DNA of 64,000 nt from Phytohabitans maris (GTDB lineage Bacteria > Actinomycetota > Actinomycetes > Mycobacteriales > Micromonosporaceae): assembly GCF_031085175.1 (NCBI RefSeq), contig NZ_JAVHUY010000046.1, forward strand, positions 17,990 through 81,989, in the 5' to 3' direction. Positions 9,057 through 17,517 of this stretch are shown here, one piece after another. The position numbers and the translations under genes were made by a program. Below the pieces are notes generated by a model, which had not been told where the DNA came from, searched no databases, and was given only the letters and a program-made list of their open reading frames with translations. How positions within the stretch are numbered: the stretch's first letter is position 1; the number at the start of each line of letters is the position of its first letter.

Positions 9057-9686
9057 TCAGGGCTGGTCGACGAGGTGTTCGGCGATGAACCAGACCTGCA
9101 GCTCGTTCCTGCGCAGCACGTCGCTGACGAGGATGTCGTTGGTGCCGGCGTCGCCGCTGCGGTCGGTGGCCTCGATCGCGTCGCGGACCTTGGCGATGAC
9201 GATCTCGTGCGCCTCCAGCAGGCGGGACAGCATCGCAAACACCTCCTCGGCGCCGTTGGGCGGCCGCGGGACGGTGGTGATCTCGGCGACGTGGCGGGGA
9301 TCGCCGACCGCCACGCCGCCCAGGGTCTGCACCCGCTCGGCGATCATGTCGATCAGCTCGAGCTGTTCCTCGGCGTGCTTGTCCAGCAGCAGGTGGAGCT
9401 GGTAGAAGGTCAGACCGCGCATCAGCCAGTGGTGCTTCTTGTAGAGGCTGTACAGGATCTGGCTGTCCGCGAGGATCCGGTTGAGCGCTTGGCAGGACTC
9501 GGCGCGTACCTCGTTGCTCAACGCGATCGGCAGCAGCCGCATGGCGCCGAAGTCCTGGATCTCGATGCCCAGCTCGTGCAGCATCGGCTGGCTGCCGCCA
9601 CCGTCACCCTCGAAAAGATGCTGGTACCGCTCCCGCACCTTCGTCGTATCCGCTGACCCGCGTGCCTGTCGCCGTTGACCGGCCAT
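9057..9686 (-). CDS. Dps-family ferritin-like protein
   Basis: 209 residues; the ATG at 9686 follows GAGGAGG at good spacing. The Dps ferroxidase signature is visible: a helix with KKHHWLMRGLTFYQLHLLLDKHAEEQLELID carries the His, Asp and Glu ligands (shown here in segments: HHWLMRG and DKHAEEQ). Dps forms a 12-mer that stores iron, uses up hydrogen peroxide and can coat DNA. It is slightly longer than average, with a short basic N-terminus that could touch DNA. Monocistronic and convergent with the LacI gene. Confidence 0.9.
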   Translation of the reverse strand: MAGQRRQARGSADTTKVRERYQHLFEGDGGGSQPMLHELGIEIQDFGAMRLLPIALSNEVRAESCQALNRILADSQILYSLYKKHHWLMRGLTFYQLHLLLDKHAEEQLELIDMIAERVQTLGGVAVGDPRHVAEITTVPRPPNGAEEVFAMLSRLLEAHEIVIAKVRDAIEATDRSGDAGTNDILVSDVLRRNELQVWFIAEHLVDQP

Positions 9687-9889
9687 CGCCCATCCTCCTC
9701 GCCGCCCGCACCAACGCGCCGTTCGATCGGTCCTCCAGCGCTCCTCTCCGCTCACGGTGCCACCTGGCAACGCCGCGGGCGCGCGATTCACCGAAACCCC
9801 GGCGACCCGCGGCGTGATCAGGGCGTCCCGCACGCCGTGGCCACCGCGACGGCGTACGGGACAGGTCCTGATCACCTTTTGCTGACGGG

Positions 9890-10420
9890 TCAGCTCACCG
9901 CGAGCGTCTCCGCCACCGGGCGCGGCTCGTCGGGGGTGCAGTCGATGGTGATGTTGCCGAGCAGGACGACGTTGGCGTTGACCGTGACGTCACCGCCGCG
10001 GATCTCGTCGGTGCCGGCCGCCGTCGGGGTCCAGGTGCCGGCGAGGTCACCGCTGATCGGCTGGTTCGCCGGAACGCCGCCGCCGGAGCCGCTGACCTGG
10101 AACTGCGCCGTCTCCGCGCCGCTGACGTCGAGGTCCGCGGTGATCGTCCACGAGTTGATGGCGACCGGGGCGGTGAGGCTGACCTGCGAGATGTGCAGGT
10201 CGAAGTCGACCACGGTGCCGGCCGCGGCCGGGTTGGGCGTCGCGGTGAGCGACCCGTCGATCGTGACGTTCTGCGTGCCCAGTACCGGGGCGGTGCAGGT
10301 GTACGCCGCCGAGAAGTCGGACGCGCGTGCCGGCGACTGCACGGCGACGGCCCCCAGGCCACCGATCGCGACCGCGACAGACCCGGCCGCGACACGCCGG
10401 CCGTTGATGCCGAACATCAA
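9890..10420 (-). CDS. Secreted DUF6801-like beta-rich protein
   Basis: 176 residues with a clear Sec signal peptide ending near SPARAS. The mature part begins DFSAAYTCTAPVLGTQNVT and is rich in Thr, Val and Gly in alternating strands. Two cysteines, in TYTC-like and IDCTPDE contexts, could form one disulfide. It resembles the small secreted DUF6801-type proteins of actinomycetes, whose role is not known to me. No operon partners. Confidence 0.6.
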   Translation of the reverse strand: MMFGINGRRVAAGSVAVAIGGLGAVAVQSPARASDFSAAYTCTAPVLGTQNVTIDGSLTATPNPAAAGTVVDFDLHISQVSLTAPVAINSWTITADLDVSGAETAQFQVSGSGGGVPANQPISGDLAGTWTPTAAGTDEIRGGDVTVNANVVLLGNITIDCTPDEPRPVAETLAVS

Positions 10421-10789
10421 ATGTCTCCTTTCTTCGGTGGAAGTACGGATCTCCGATGAAAGTTACGATCTTTGGTGAAAGTGGGGACACGGCCGTGTTA
10501 ACCACATTACCCATTGGTAACGAAACGGCCATCGATGTCAATGGCTGGACGTGAAAACTTCTCGTGAACCTCGCCGCGACCATCCGCCGCCGTGGTCGCG
10601 GCGCGACCACCGGCTGCCGGAGAAGGCCCCGCGCGCGCCGGCAACGGGAGAGGGCCTTGTGCCGACTCGGCGTCCTTGACGGCGGCGATACGCGCGTCGA
10701 CCTGGGCGAGTCGGTCGCGCAGCGCCCGCGCGTACTGCTGCCGCGAAAGCAGACCGCGGAGCGACGCGTCTCGCGTCGGGGCGTGAAGC

Positions 10790-10898
10790 GCGGAGGGTGA
10801 GGCCGCGGGAACGCACCCCAAGAAGACGCTCCGCTGCGCTCCACGTTTCCCCGGGGACCCCGCGCAACGGTCTGGACCACCGCGGACGTCGCGGTAGC
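10790..10898 (+). repeat. Dispersed repeat B, copy 1
   Basis: About 109 bp that match 46685-46793 with only a few substitutions, including a shared GACGCTCCGCTGCGCTCCAC-like core and CCCCGGGGACC. It lies in the 529-bp gap between a secreted-protein gene and a MerR gene, where I see no convincing coding frame. The internal GC-rich inverted segments could form a hairpin. Confidence 0.85.
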
Positions 10899-10949
10899 TC
10901 AAATCCTTTGGGTTCGCTACAGCGCTTCGATCACAGCCCATCGGTGCGG

Positions 10950-11729
10950 TCACTCGGGTGGCTTGGTCAGCCGTTCCAGCCGGGTCCAGCTGGCCCAGCC
11001 GCGCTCGCGCATCATGTCCAGCATCCGCTGCGCCCGCGGGTCGATCTCGACGGCGAGTGCGTCCAGGAGGTGGAACGGCAGGTCGTCGTGCACCTGTTCG
11101 CCGAAGCCCTCGCCGGCGGCGTATGCCTGCTCCTGCAGGTCGGCCATGATGTCGGCGGCTTCCTCCAGGAGCGGGTCGTCGTCGTCCGCGCCGCTTTCGA
11201 GGAGCTCCGACAGGAGCCGATAGAGCCGGACGAGTTGCGGGTTGTCGAGCTGCGCGTGCTTCGCGGATATGACCTCGCGCATGTGCTCGGGCCAGCGAGC
11301 CGCGATCAGGATCCAGCCGGACCGTTCACGCTCCACCATCCGCTCTGAAGCCCCGATCTGGCGGAGCCGTTCGAGATAGGAGATCACCTCCGGCGGGAGT
11401 GCCAGCGTGTCCCCGGCGGTGAGTTCAGCGATCTGCTTGCGGCTGGTCTCCAGCCGTTCGATCTCGTCGCGCAGGTGGCTGTCGATCCGTTGGATCGCTT
11501 CGGCGAACGTCGACGCGTCGGCTTCGAGCATCTGACCGATCCGCGACAGCGGTACGCCGGCGTTGGCGAGGGTGCGGATCTTGATGAGCGACACGACCGC
11601 CGTGGCGCCGTACCGCCGGTAACCCGAGGCGTCCCGTTCCGGCTCGGGCAGCAGTCCGACGTGGTGGTAGTGCCGCACCGCCCGCACCGTGACGCCGGCG
11701 TACGCCGCGAGTTGACCGATCGTGAGCAT
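10950..11729 (-). CDS. MerR-family transcriptional regulator
   Basis: 259 residues. The N-terminal winged helix is LTIGQLAAYAGVTVRAVRHY, followed by RRYGATAVVSLIKIRTLANA and a long coiled helix. The C-terminal 130 residues are acidic and helical, probably sensing a hydrophobic drug, as in larger MerR-type multidrug regulators. It is the last gene of an operon with an ABC-2 permease and ATPase, so it likely controls that exporter through the palindrome at 13266-13280. Confidence 0.9.
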   Translation of the reverse strand: MLTIGQLAAYAGVTVRAVRHYHHVGLLPEPERDASGYRRYGATAVVSLIKIRTLANAGVPLSRIGQMLEADASTFAEAIQRIDSHLRDEIERLETSRKQIAELTAGDTLALPPEVISYLERLRQIGASERMVERERSGWILIAARWPEHMREVISAKHAQLDNPQLVRLYRLLSELLESGADDDDPLLEEAADIMADLQEQAYAAGEGFGEQVHDDLPFHLLDALAVEIDPRAQRMLDMMRERGWASWTRLERLTKPPE

Positions 11730-11764
11730 GCTCTGATCCTCGCCCAAGCCCGGCCGCCGGTGGC

Positions 11765-12526
11765 TCAGGAGATCCGGCGACGGTAGGAGACGTTGGCGAA
11801 GACGTAGGCGACGACGAGGATGCCGGCGCACCAGGCGAGGGCGGTCCAGACGTCGGTGCCGACCGGCTGCTGGGTGAGCAGGCCGCGGAGCGTGTTGACG
11901 ATGGAGGTCACCGGCTGGTGTTCGGCGAAGGCGCGCACCGGGCCGGGCATGGTGCCGGTGGGCACGAAGGCCGAGCTGATGAACGGCAGGAAGACGAGCG
12001 GGTAGGAGAACGCGCTCGCGCCGTCCACGCTCTTCGCGGTGAGGCCGGGGATCACGGCGATCCAGGTCAGCGCCAGGGTGAACAGGATGAGGATGCCGGC
12101 GACCGCGAGCCAGGACAGCACCCCGGCACCCGAGCGGAAGCCCATGAGCAGGGCGACGCCGAAGACGAGCACGAGCGAGATCACGTTGGCGACCAGCGAG
12201 GTCAGCACGTGTGCCCACAGCACGCCCGACCGGGCGATCGGCATGGAATGGAATCGCTCGAAGATCCCGCCCTGCATGTCCCCGAAGAGCCGGAAAGCGG
12301 TGTAGGAGATGCCCGACGCGATGGTGATGAGCAGGATACCGGGAAGCATGTAGTTCACGTACGAGACCGATCCGGTGTCGATCGCGCCGCCGAACACGTA
12401 GACGAACATCAGCATGATGGCGATCGGCGTGATCGCGGTCGTGATGATGGTGTCCAGGCTGCGGGTGACGTGGCGCAGGGTCCGTCCAGTGAGGACGGCG
12501 GTGTCGCCGAGGAAGTGCGTGGCCAT
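11765..12526 (-). CDS. ABC-2 type drug exporter permease (DrrB-like)
   Basis: 253 residues with six membrane segments and the ABC-2 pattern: FVYVFGGAIDTG, then LLITIASGISYTAFRLFGDM and MPIARSGVLWAHVL. It is similar in layout to DrrB of daunorubicin exporters. The ATPase gene lies 13 bp upstream. Together they would pump out a hydrophobic molecule, the identity of which cannot be told here. Confidence 0.9.
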   Translation of the reverse strand: MATHFLGDTAVLTGRTLRHVTRSLDTIITTAITPIAIMLMFVYVFGGAIDTGSVSYVNYMLPGILLITIASGISYTAFRLFGDMQGGIFERFHSMPIARSGVLWAHVLTSLVANVISLVLVFGVALLMGFRSGAGVLSWLAVAGILILFTLALTWIAVIPGLTAKSVDGASAFSYPLVFLPFISSAFVPTGTMPGPVRAFAEHQPVTSIVNTLRGLLTQQPVGTDVWTALAWCAGILVVAYVFANVSYRRRIS

Positions 12527-12539
12527 GTGTGTCCCCCAC

Positions 12540-13247
12540 CTACTTGTTCGACGTCGTCGTGCGGTCTTGGGTGCCGTCGACGATGATCCGACCCTGGTGG
12601 AGGATCGCGATCCGGTCGGCGAGGTGTTCGGCCTCCTCCAGGTACTGGGTGGTGAGCAGCACGGTCGTGCCGCGCTCGGAGAGCTCCTCGACGGCCTGCC
12701 ACACCTCGATGCGCGCCTGCGGGTCCAGACCGGCCGTCGGCTCGTCGAGGAAGATGACCGGTGGCGTGCCGATGAGACTCATCGCGATATCCAGCCGGCG
12801 GCGCATACCACCGGAGTACGTGGCGACCCTCCGCGCGCCCGCCTCGGTCAGCGAGAAGCGCCTCAGCAGCTCGTCCGCGATCGCGCCCGGTTGCCTGACG
12901 TGCCTCAGCCTGGCGACCAGGACGAGGTTTTCCCGCCCGGTGAGGATCTCGTCGACCGCCGCGAACTGCCCGGTCAGGCTGATGGACGCGCGCACGTCGG
13001 CGGCCTGCGTCGCGACGTCGAAGCCGTTGACCCGGACACTCCCCGCGTCGGCCTTGAGCAGCGTGGACAGGATCCTCACCACCGTGGTCTTGCCCGCCCC
13101 GTTCGAGCCGAGCAGGGCGAAGATGGTCCCCCGGGCCACCTCGAAGTCCACACCGCGCAGCACACGCAGCTGCTTGTACGACCTCTCCAGGCCCCGCACG
13201 TGGATCGCGGGCCCGGGGGCGCGGGCGCTTGCCGTCGGGATGCTCAT
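12540..13247 (-). CDS. ABC exporter ATP-binding protein (DrrA-like)
   Basis: About 235 residues. Walker A GSNGAGKTT, the signature YSGGMRRRLDIAMSL, Walker B VIFLDEPTAGLD and the His switch TTQYLEEAEHLADRIA are all intact. The GMRRRLDIAMSLIGTP form is typical of the DrrA drug-resistance subfamily. The ATG at 13247 is favoured; one at 13259 adds four residues. First gene of the exporter-MerR operon. Confidence 0.92.
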   Translation of the reverse strand: MSIPTASARAPGPAIHVRGLERSYKQLRVLRGVDFEVARGTIFALLGSNGAGKTTVVRILSTLLKADAGSVRVNGFDVATQAADVRASISLTGQFAAVDEILTGRENLVLVARLRHVRQPGAIADELLRRFSLTEAGARRVATYSGGMRRRLDIAMSLIGTPPVIFLDEPTAGLDPQARIEVWQAVEELSERGTTVLLTTQYLEEAEHLADRIAILHQGRIIVDGTQDRTTTSNK

Positions 13248-13265
13248 GGCAGCCAGCATGGAGGG

Positions 13266-13280
13266 TTGACGCAGCGTCAA
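13266..13280 (-). promoter_or_regulatory. MerR-type operator/promoter of the ABC exporter operon
   Basis: TTGACGC and GCGTCAA arms flank a single base, forming a perfect 15-bp palindrome. On the minus strand a TTGACC -35-like hexamer directly precedes it, the arrangement MerR proteins use when they sit in a long promoter spacer. The MerR gene at the end of this operon is the obvious partner. Confidence 0.7.
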
Positions 13281-13332
13281 GGTCAAGCCCGCAGGGGCAG
13301 AGGCCGACGTCTGGAACGCGCATCGGCGTGGC

Positions 13333-13362
13333 CTCAAGGTTCGCTCAAGGTTTCCGCCAAGG
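13333..13362 (+). promoter_or_regulatory. SARP-type direct repeats upstream of the Cys-rich peptide operon
   Basis: Three heptamers, CTCAAGG at 13333, CTCAAGG at 13344 and GCCAAGG at 13356, are spaced 11 and 12 bp apart. They end about 80 bp before the first peptide gene. SARP regulators bind such 11-bp-phased heptamers a short distance from the -10 box. The same motif lies in front of the signal peptidase gene at 17518-17546, next to the SARP gene of this cluster. Confidence 0.75.
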
Positions 13363-13443
13363 TCGATTCCGCAGCATCGCTTTCGCGGCTACGTACCAGC
13401 CTCCACGACCGGGGGACCCGTATCCGCGGGAAGCGAGGAGTCC

Positions 13444-13659
13444 ATGATCCAAGCTGTTGGCGCCCTCAGCGACCGGCTTCTGGGTCTGCTGGTGACCAGG
13501 GCCGACGCCGCCGCCGCATGCCCGACGGAGCGCTACGCCCAGTACTGCTTCTGCGACTGTCCCGCAGCGCTTGCCTACTACCGCTGGTGCACCGTGCAGA
13601 GCACCTGCTCGGTCATCTGCGGCGCGTGCTGGCCGTCGGACATCCGCTGCTGCGTGTGA
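13444..13659 (+). CDS. Ten-cysteine peptide precursor 1
   Basis: 71 residues after a GAGGAG ribosome site. The first 25 residues form an amphipathic leader containing DRLLGLLVTRADAAAACP, nearly the same as in the second peptide. The remainder is a compact core with ten Cys in the pattern C-x8-C-x-C-x-C-x9-C-x5-C-x3-C-x2-C-x6-CC. Aromatic residues are frequent. It is not a family I recognise. Conserved leader plus variable Cys core, and neighbours for thiol oxidation, export and proteolysis, suggest a secreted, disulfide-rich peptide product. The gene after it overlaps or nearly abuts its stop. Confidence 0.8.
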   Translation: MIQAVGALSDRLLGLLVTRADAAAACPTERYAQYCFCDCPAALAYYRWCTVQSTCSVICGACWPSDIRCCV

Positions 13660-13673
13660 GGCGGACGGCGGGG

Positions 13674-14195
13674 ATGTCCGGTTTCGTCATCGGCTGCCGC
13701 TGCCTGATCGGCGTGGTGTTCGTGGCCGCGGCGGCGAGCAAGCTCCGGAGCCGCCCGGCGTTCTCCGCGTTCACCGGGTCGGTCCGGCAGTTGCGGCTGC
13801 TGCCGCCTCGCCTCGCCGCACCGGCCGCGGGAGCCGTTGTCGCCGCGGAGGCGGCGATCGTGGTGGCGATGGTGGTCGCTCCCGACATCGGCTTTCTGCT
13901 CGCGGCGGGACTGCTGCTCGCCGTCACGGTCGCGACCATCACGACGATCCACCGCGGCGTGCGAGCCCGCTGCCAGTGCTTCGGGACGTCCGGGACGAAT
14001 CTTGGCCTCCGGCACGTCGTGCGCAACGCCGCGCTGCTCGCGGTCGCCGCCGGCGGCCTGGCCGGCCTCGCCACGGCGGGTGGACCGGCACAGCCAGCCG
14101 GTGCCGTGCTCGCGGCGGCCGCCGGGCTCGTCGGCGGCATGGTCCTCGTCCGGCTCGACGACGTCATCGACCTGTACACCACGAACCCGACCTGA
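13674..14195 (+). CDS. MauE/DoxX-like membrane redox protein
   Basis: About 173 residues with four predicted membrane segments. The N-terminus (IGCRCLIGVVFVAAAASKLR) and the RCQCFGTSGTNLG motif match the MauE branch of DoxX-like proteins. That CxCFG motif is the family's hallmark. MauE is needed with thioredoxin-like MauD to form the many disulfides of the methylamine dehydrogenase small subunit. Here it lies between two ten-Cys peptide genes, so a similar thiol-oxidising role is inferred. A GTG at 13656 overlapping the peptide stop would add six residues and couple translation. Confidence 0.82.
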   Translation: MSGFVIGCRCLIGVVFVAAAASKLRSRPAFSAFTGSVRQLRLLPPRLAAPAAGAVVAAEAAIVVAMVVAPDIGFLLAAGLLLAVTVATITTIHRGVRARCQCFGTSGTNLGLRHVVRNAALLAVAAGGLAGLATAGGPAQPAGAVLAAAAGLVGGMVLVRLDDVIDLYTTNPT

Positions 14196-14210
14196 CCAGG
14201 AGGAATCGCA

Positions 14211-14441
14211 ATGGACCTGCTCGCCAGATCCGTCAACGGGATGGCAGACCGCCTGCTCGCTCTGCTAGTCGACAAGGCCGACGCCGCGGCCGCATGCCCG
14301 CCGGAGTCGTGGAGCGAATTCTGCTACTGCGTCCGGTGCGGGACGACCAGCCCCCTTGCCTACCAGCGGACGTGCTACGTGACGACGGGCTGCACCGTCA
14401 AGTGCACGGCGTGCGCCCCGGCGACCCTCTGCCTCTGCTGA
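14211..14441 (+). CDS. Ten-cysteine peptide precursor 2
   Basis: 76 residues with an AGGAGG ribosome site, 15 bp after the MauE-like gene. The leader ADRLLALLVDKADAAAACP matches peptide 1. The core again has ten Cys, in the pattern C-x8-C-x-C-x2-C-x11-C-x5-C-x3-C-x2-C-x5-C-x-C. The spacing is conserved with peptide 1, but the intervening residues differ (Thr-rich here, Trp/Tyr-rich there). The AAAAC junction looks like a signal-peptidase-type site and fits the S26 peptidase nearby. Function unknown; probably secreted. Confidence 0.8.
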   Translation: MDLLARSVNGMADRLLALLVDKADAAAACPPESWSEFCYCVRCGTTSPLAYQRTCYVTTGCTVKCTACAPATLCLC

Positions 14442-14489
14442 GCCGGCGTCTCGCCATCACGACACCGGGCCAGGAAGGAGCGAACACCC

Positions 14490-15050
14490 ATGCCCTACGT
14501 CGTCAGCGCGACCGTCGTCATCGGCGCTGTCGCGATCTTGAACCTGATTCTGACCTTCGGAGTCATTCGCCGGCTCCGCGAGCACAGCGAGTTGCTCGCG
14601 GCCGGCGGGGCGGGCGAGCCCGAGGTCATGCTGAGCGCGGGGGCGGCTCCGGCCGAGTTCGCGGCGACGACGACCGACGGGACGCGCGTGACCCGCGACG
14701 ACCTCGCCGGCGAGACGCTCATCGGGGTCTTCAGCCCGGGCTGCCAGCCGTGCAAGGAGCAGGCCCCGCGCTTCGTCGAGAGAGCGGGTGCCCTTCCCGG
14801 CGGGCGGTCGCAGGCGCTCGCGGTGGTCATCGGCGAGCAGCCCGCCGTCCAGGAACTGTTGCGGCAGCTCGAGCCGGTCGCGCGGGTCGTCATCGAGCGT
14901 GACATCAAAACCGAGGGGACCGTCAGCCATGCGTTCGGGGTCCGCGCGTTCCCGGCGTTCGCCACCCTCGATCGCGACGGTCTGGTCGCGTCGTCGGGCT
15001 GGCAGCTCCCCGAGCAGCCCACGGCGCACCTCACGTCGCTCGCGTCGTGA
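14490..15050 (+). CDS. Membrane-anchored thioredoxin-like (TlpA/MauD-type) protein
   Basis: 186 residues. One N-terminal transmembrane helix (VVIGAVAILNLILTFGVI) anchors a thioredoxin fold that faces outside. The active site is FSPGCQPCKEQAPRF, a CxxC in the TlpA/MauD position, and the cis-Pro strand is VRAFPAFATLD. In methylamine dehydrogenase systems MauD works with MauE. Here it follows MauE and both peptide genes, and overlaps the next ABC gene by 4 bp (GTGA), so it is translationally coupled to export. Confidence 0.88.
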   Translation: MPYVVSATVVIGAVAILNLILTFGVIRRLREHSELLAAGGAGEPEVMLSAGAAPAEFAATTTDGTRVTRDDLAGETLIGVFSPGCQPCKEQAPRFVERAGALPGGRSQALAVVIGEQPAVQELLRQLEPVARVVIERDIKTEGTVSHAFGVRAFPAFATLDRDGLVASSGWQLPEQPTAHLTSLAS

Positions 15051-16930
15051 TCGATCCATCGACGGTACGGAGTCCGGGCCGGCTCGGGCTCCGTACCGTC
15101 GCCGGGCTACTGTGGCGCGCCGGCGTGCTCGCCTGGCGCGCCCAGCCGGGCAGCGTGCTCGCGCAAGGAGCGCTCACGATCCTCCAGGGCCTGCTACCGG
15201 TCGCCGCCGCGTGGCTCACCAAACTCGTCATCGACGGGCTCTCCGGCGACGCCGGCTCCGGCGCAGTAGTCACTTTCGCACTGTCGCTGGCGGCCGTCGG
15301 AGTCCTCGCCGTGGTCGTCCCGCACGCACTGCGGTACGCCCAGAACGAGCTGGGCCGGTCCGTGACCCGCCTGGCCAACCGGCAGCTCTACGACGCGGTC
15401 AACCGGTTCGTCGGGCTGCGCCGGTTCGAGGACCCCGCGTTCCGCGGCCGCCTGCAGCTCGCGGAGACCGCTGGGCGGCAGGCTCCCGGACAGCTGCTGC
15501 GAACCGGCCTCGGCGTGGCTCAGGGCGCCATCACGATGGCCGGCTTCCTCGGCACGCTGCTCGCGACCAGCCACTGGATGGCGCTGGCGGTCGCCGCCGC
15601 GGCGCTGCCGACGCTCCGCGCTGAGCTGGCGCTCAGCCGCGGCCGGGCGGACATGCTGTGGCAGGTCAACCACAGCACGCGTCGCGAGTTCTTCTACGCC
15701 CAGCTGCTCACCAGCATCCAGGCCGTCAAGGAGGTACGCCTGTTCGGCCTCGGTGGGTTCCTGCGCGGGCGCATGCTGCGCGAGCTGGCGACGGTGCATG
15801 CCGCCAACCGCCGGATGGACCGCCGCGAGCTCGGTACGCAGGGCCTGCTCGGCCTGCTCGGCGCGCTGGTCGCCGGTACCGGCCTGGTCTGGGCGATCAG
15901 CGCAGCCCGCGGTGGAGCGCTGACCGTCGGCGACGTGTCCGTGTTCGTCGCCGCGGTCGCCGGTACCCAGGCGGCGCTCGGGACGATCGTCGGCGACACG
16001 GCGGACGCCCACCACTCGGTGCTGACCTTCGACCACTACCAGGCGGTTGTCCGGGCCGCGCCGGACCTGCCGCTGGCGGCGGTTCCCGCACCGGTCGCCC
16101 CGCTCCAGCGCGGTATCGAGCTGCGTGACGTCTGGTTCCGCTACGACGACGGGCACCCGTGGGTGCTGCGCGGGGTGAACCTGACGATCCCGCGCGGGGC
16201 GGCGGTTGCCCTGGTGGGCCTCAATGGCGCCGGCAAGAGCACCCTGGTCAAGCTGCTGTGCCGGTTTTACGATCCGGCGCGGGGATCGGTCCACTGGGAC
16301 GACACCGACCTGCGGGTCCTCTCGGTCGAGGAGCTTCGCCGCCGGATCGGCGCGGTCTTCCAGGACTTCATGACCTACGAGCTGAGCGCGCGGGAGAACA
16401 TCGGCTTCGGCGACCTCGCTTCCCTCGGCGACGAGGCCCGCGTCCGCGGCGCGGCACGCTGGGCCCGGATCGACGACGGCCTCGCCAGCTTGCCCAAGGG
16501 GTACGACACGCTGCTGACCAGGACGTTCTTCGACGAAGACGATCGCGCCGACCCGGACACGGGGGTGTTTCTGTCCGGCGGCCAGTGGCAGCGCGTCGCG
16601 CTCGCCCGGGCGTTTCTGCGCGACGACCCCGACCTGCTGATCCTCGACGAGCCCAGCTCAGGTCTGGACGCGGAGGCCGAGTACGACATTCACGAGCGGC
16701 TGCGACGGTACCGCGCTGGGCGGACCAGCGTGCTGATCTCGCACCGGCTGAGCACGGTCCGCGATGCCGACCTTATCGTCGTCCTCTCCGGCGGCGAGGT
16801 CGTCGAGCGGGGCACGCACCCGGAGCTGCTGGCGCTGCGCGGCCACTACGCCCGGTTGTTCGACCTCCAGGCGCGCGGGTACGCCGCGCAGCCTCCGGCG
16901 ACGGTGGTCGGCCCGCGGTCGGCGGGCTGA
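15047..16930 (+). CDS. ABC exporter, fused membrane and ATPase domains
   Basis: 627 residues. Residues about 1-330 form a six-helix type I exporter domain; 350-600 are the ATPase. Walker A is GLNGAGKST, the signature LSGGQWQRVALARAF, Walker B LLILDEPSSGLD and the switch ISHRLST. There is no C39 peptidase domain, so leader removal must be done by another enzyme, such as the S26 peptidase next door. It starts with GTG overlapping the thioredoxin gene. The likely cargo is the Cys-rich peptides, by context only. Confidence 0.9.
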   Translation: MIDPSTVRSPGRLGLRTVAGLLWRAGVLAWRAQPGSVLAQGALTILQGLLPVAAAWLTKLVIDGLSGDAGSGAVVTFALSLAAVGVLAVVVPHALRYAQNELGRSVTRLANRQLYDAVNRFVGLRRFEDPAFRGRLQLAETAGRQAPGQLLRTGLGVAQGAITMAGFLGTLLATSHWMALAVAAAALPTLRAELALSRGRADMLWQVNHSTRREFFYAQLLTSIQAVKEVRLFGLGGFLRGRMLRELATVHAANRRMDRRELGTQGLLGLLGALVAGTGLVWAISAARGGALTVGDVSVFVAAVAGTQAALGTIVGDTADAHHSVLTFDHYQAVVRAAPDLPLAAVPAPVAPLQRGIELRDVWFRYDDGHPWVLRGVNLTIPRGAAVALVGLNGAGKSTLVKLLCRFYDPARGSVHWDDTDLRVLSVEELRRRIGAVFQDFMTYELSARENIGFGDLASLGDEARVRGAARWARIDDGLASLPKGYDTLLTRTFFDEDDRADPDTGVFLSGGQWQRVALARAFLRDDPDLLILDEPSSGLDAEAEYDIHERLRRYRAGRTSVLISHRLSTVRDADLIVVLSGGEVVERGTHPELLALRGHYARLFDLQARGYAAQPPATVVGPRSAG

Positions 16931-16956
16931 GACTCGGGGCCGTCGGCTCCCGCCCG

Positions 16957-17463
16957 TCATGCCTCGATCGTCGTGCTGTGGCGAGCGCGTCGTGTTGTGG
17001 TCCCCAGCCGGCGCCGCACGACGCCGAGCACGCGCTCGGCGGGAATGTAGCCGAGGCGTTTGGAGTCGAGGCTGTGCGCGCCGTTGTCGCCGAGGACCAC
17101 GAGGCAGCGCGGCGGCACCCGGTCCTCGGGCCGTCCGGCGAGTGCCGGCACGAGGCTGCGAGGCACCTGGTCACCGGGTACCGCGACGGCCCGCTTGACC
17201 AGCAGCTCCTGCCCCTTGCCGATGCGGGTCACCGGGGGGCGGGTCCAGTGCCGGTCGGTGTCGGGCCGCTCCAGCACGACGATGTCGCCCCGGTGTACCG
17301 CGGCGATGCCTGCGCGCCGGCAGACGAGCCGATCGCCGTCGGACAGGGTGGGCTCCATGCTGCCGCCGCGGACGGTTACCACGAAGACGCGCCGGCGCAC
17401 CAGCCAGGCCAGCGCGCCGAGCGCCAAGGCGCCGACGGCGAGTGTGCCGAGTGTTCGGATCAC
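16957..17463 (-). CDS. Type I signal peptidase-like protein (S26)
   Basis: About 168 residues. One N-terminal membrane helix (LGTLAVGALALGALAWLV) precedes the catalytic Ser region RGGSMEPTLSDGDRLV and the catalytic Lys region LVKRAVAVPGDQV. The C-terminal VVLGDNGAHSLDSKRLG box is typical. GTG at 17463 (or 17475) is the likely start. It is convergent with the peptide operon and divergent from the SARP gene, with SARP-like repeats in its promoter. It probably removes the peptide leaders; it is short for a housekeeping LepB. Confidence 0.85.
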   Translation of the reverse strand: MIRTLGTLAVGALALGALAWLVRRRVFVVTVRGGSMEPTLSDGDRLVCRRAGIAAVHRGDIVVLERPDTDRHWTRPPVTRIGKGQELLVKRAVAVPGDQVPRSLVPALAGRPEDRVPPRCLVVLGDNGAHSLDSKRLGYIPAERVLGVVRRRLGTTTRRARHSTTIEA

Positions 17464-17517
17464 GGTCGCCCTCACTGTCGTGCTGCGGGTCCAGCGGGAC
17501 AGACATTGCCGCCACGA

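Noticed and set aside
10950..12539. A 529-codon open frame spanning the MerR gene and the upstream permease region.
   Set aside because: The MerR domain starts at the ATG at 11729; the upstream part is the permease gene read in a wrong frame.
13444..14441. Calling the Cys-rich peptides lanthipeptides or lasso peptides.
   Set aside because: There is no LanM/LanB/LanC, no lasso B/C enzymes and no radical SAM enzyme nearby, and the cores are rich in Cys without matching Ser/Thr spacing typical of lanthipeptides.
13444..14441. Treating the peptides as methylamine dehydrogenase small subunits (MauA).
   Set aside because: They are too short, lack the MauA Cys/Trp pattern and a Tat leader, and no large subunit gene is present. 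Only the helper proteins resemble the mau system.
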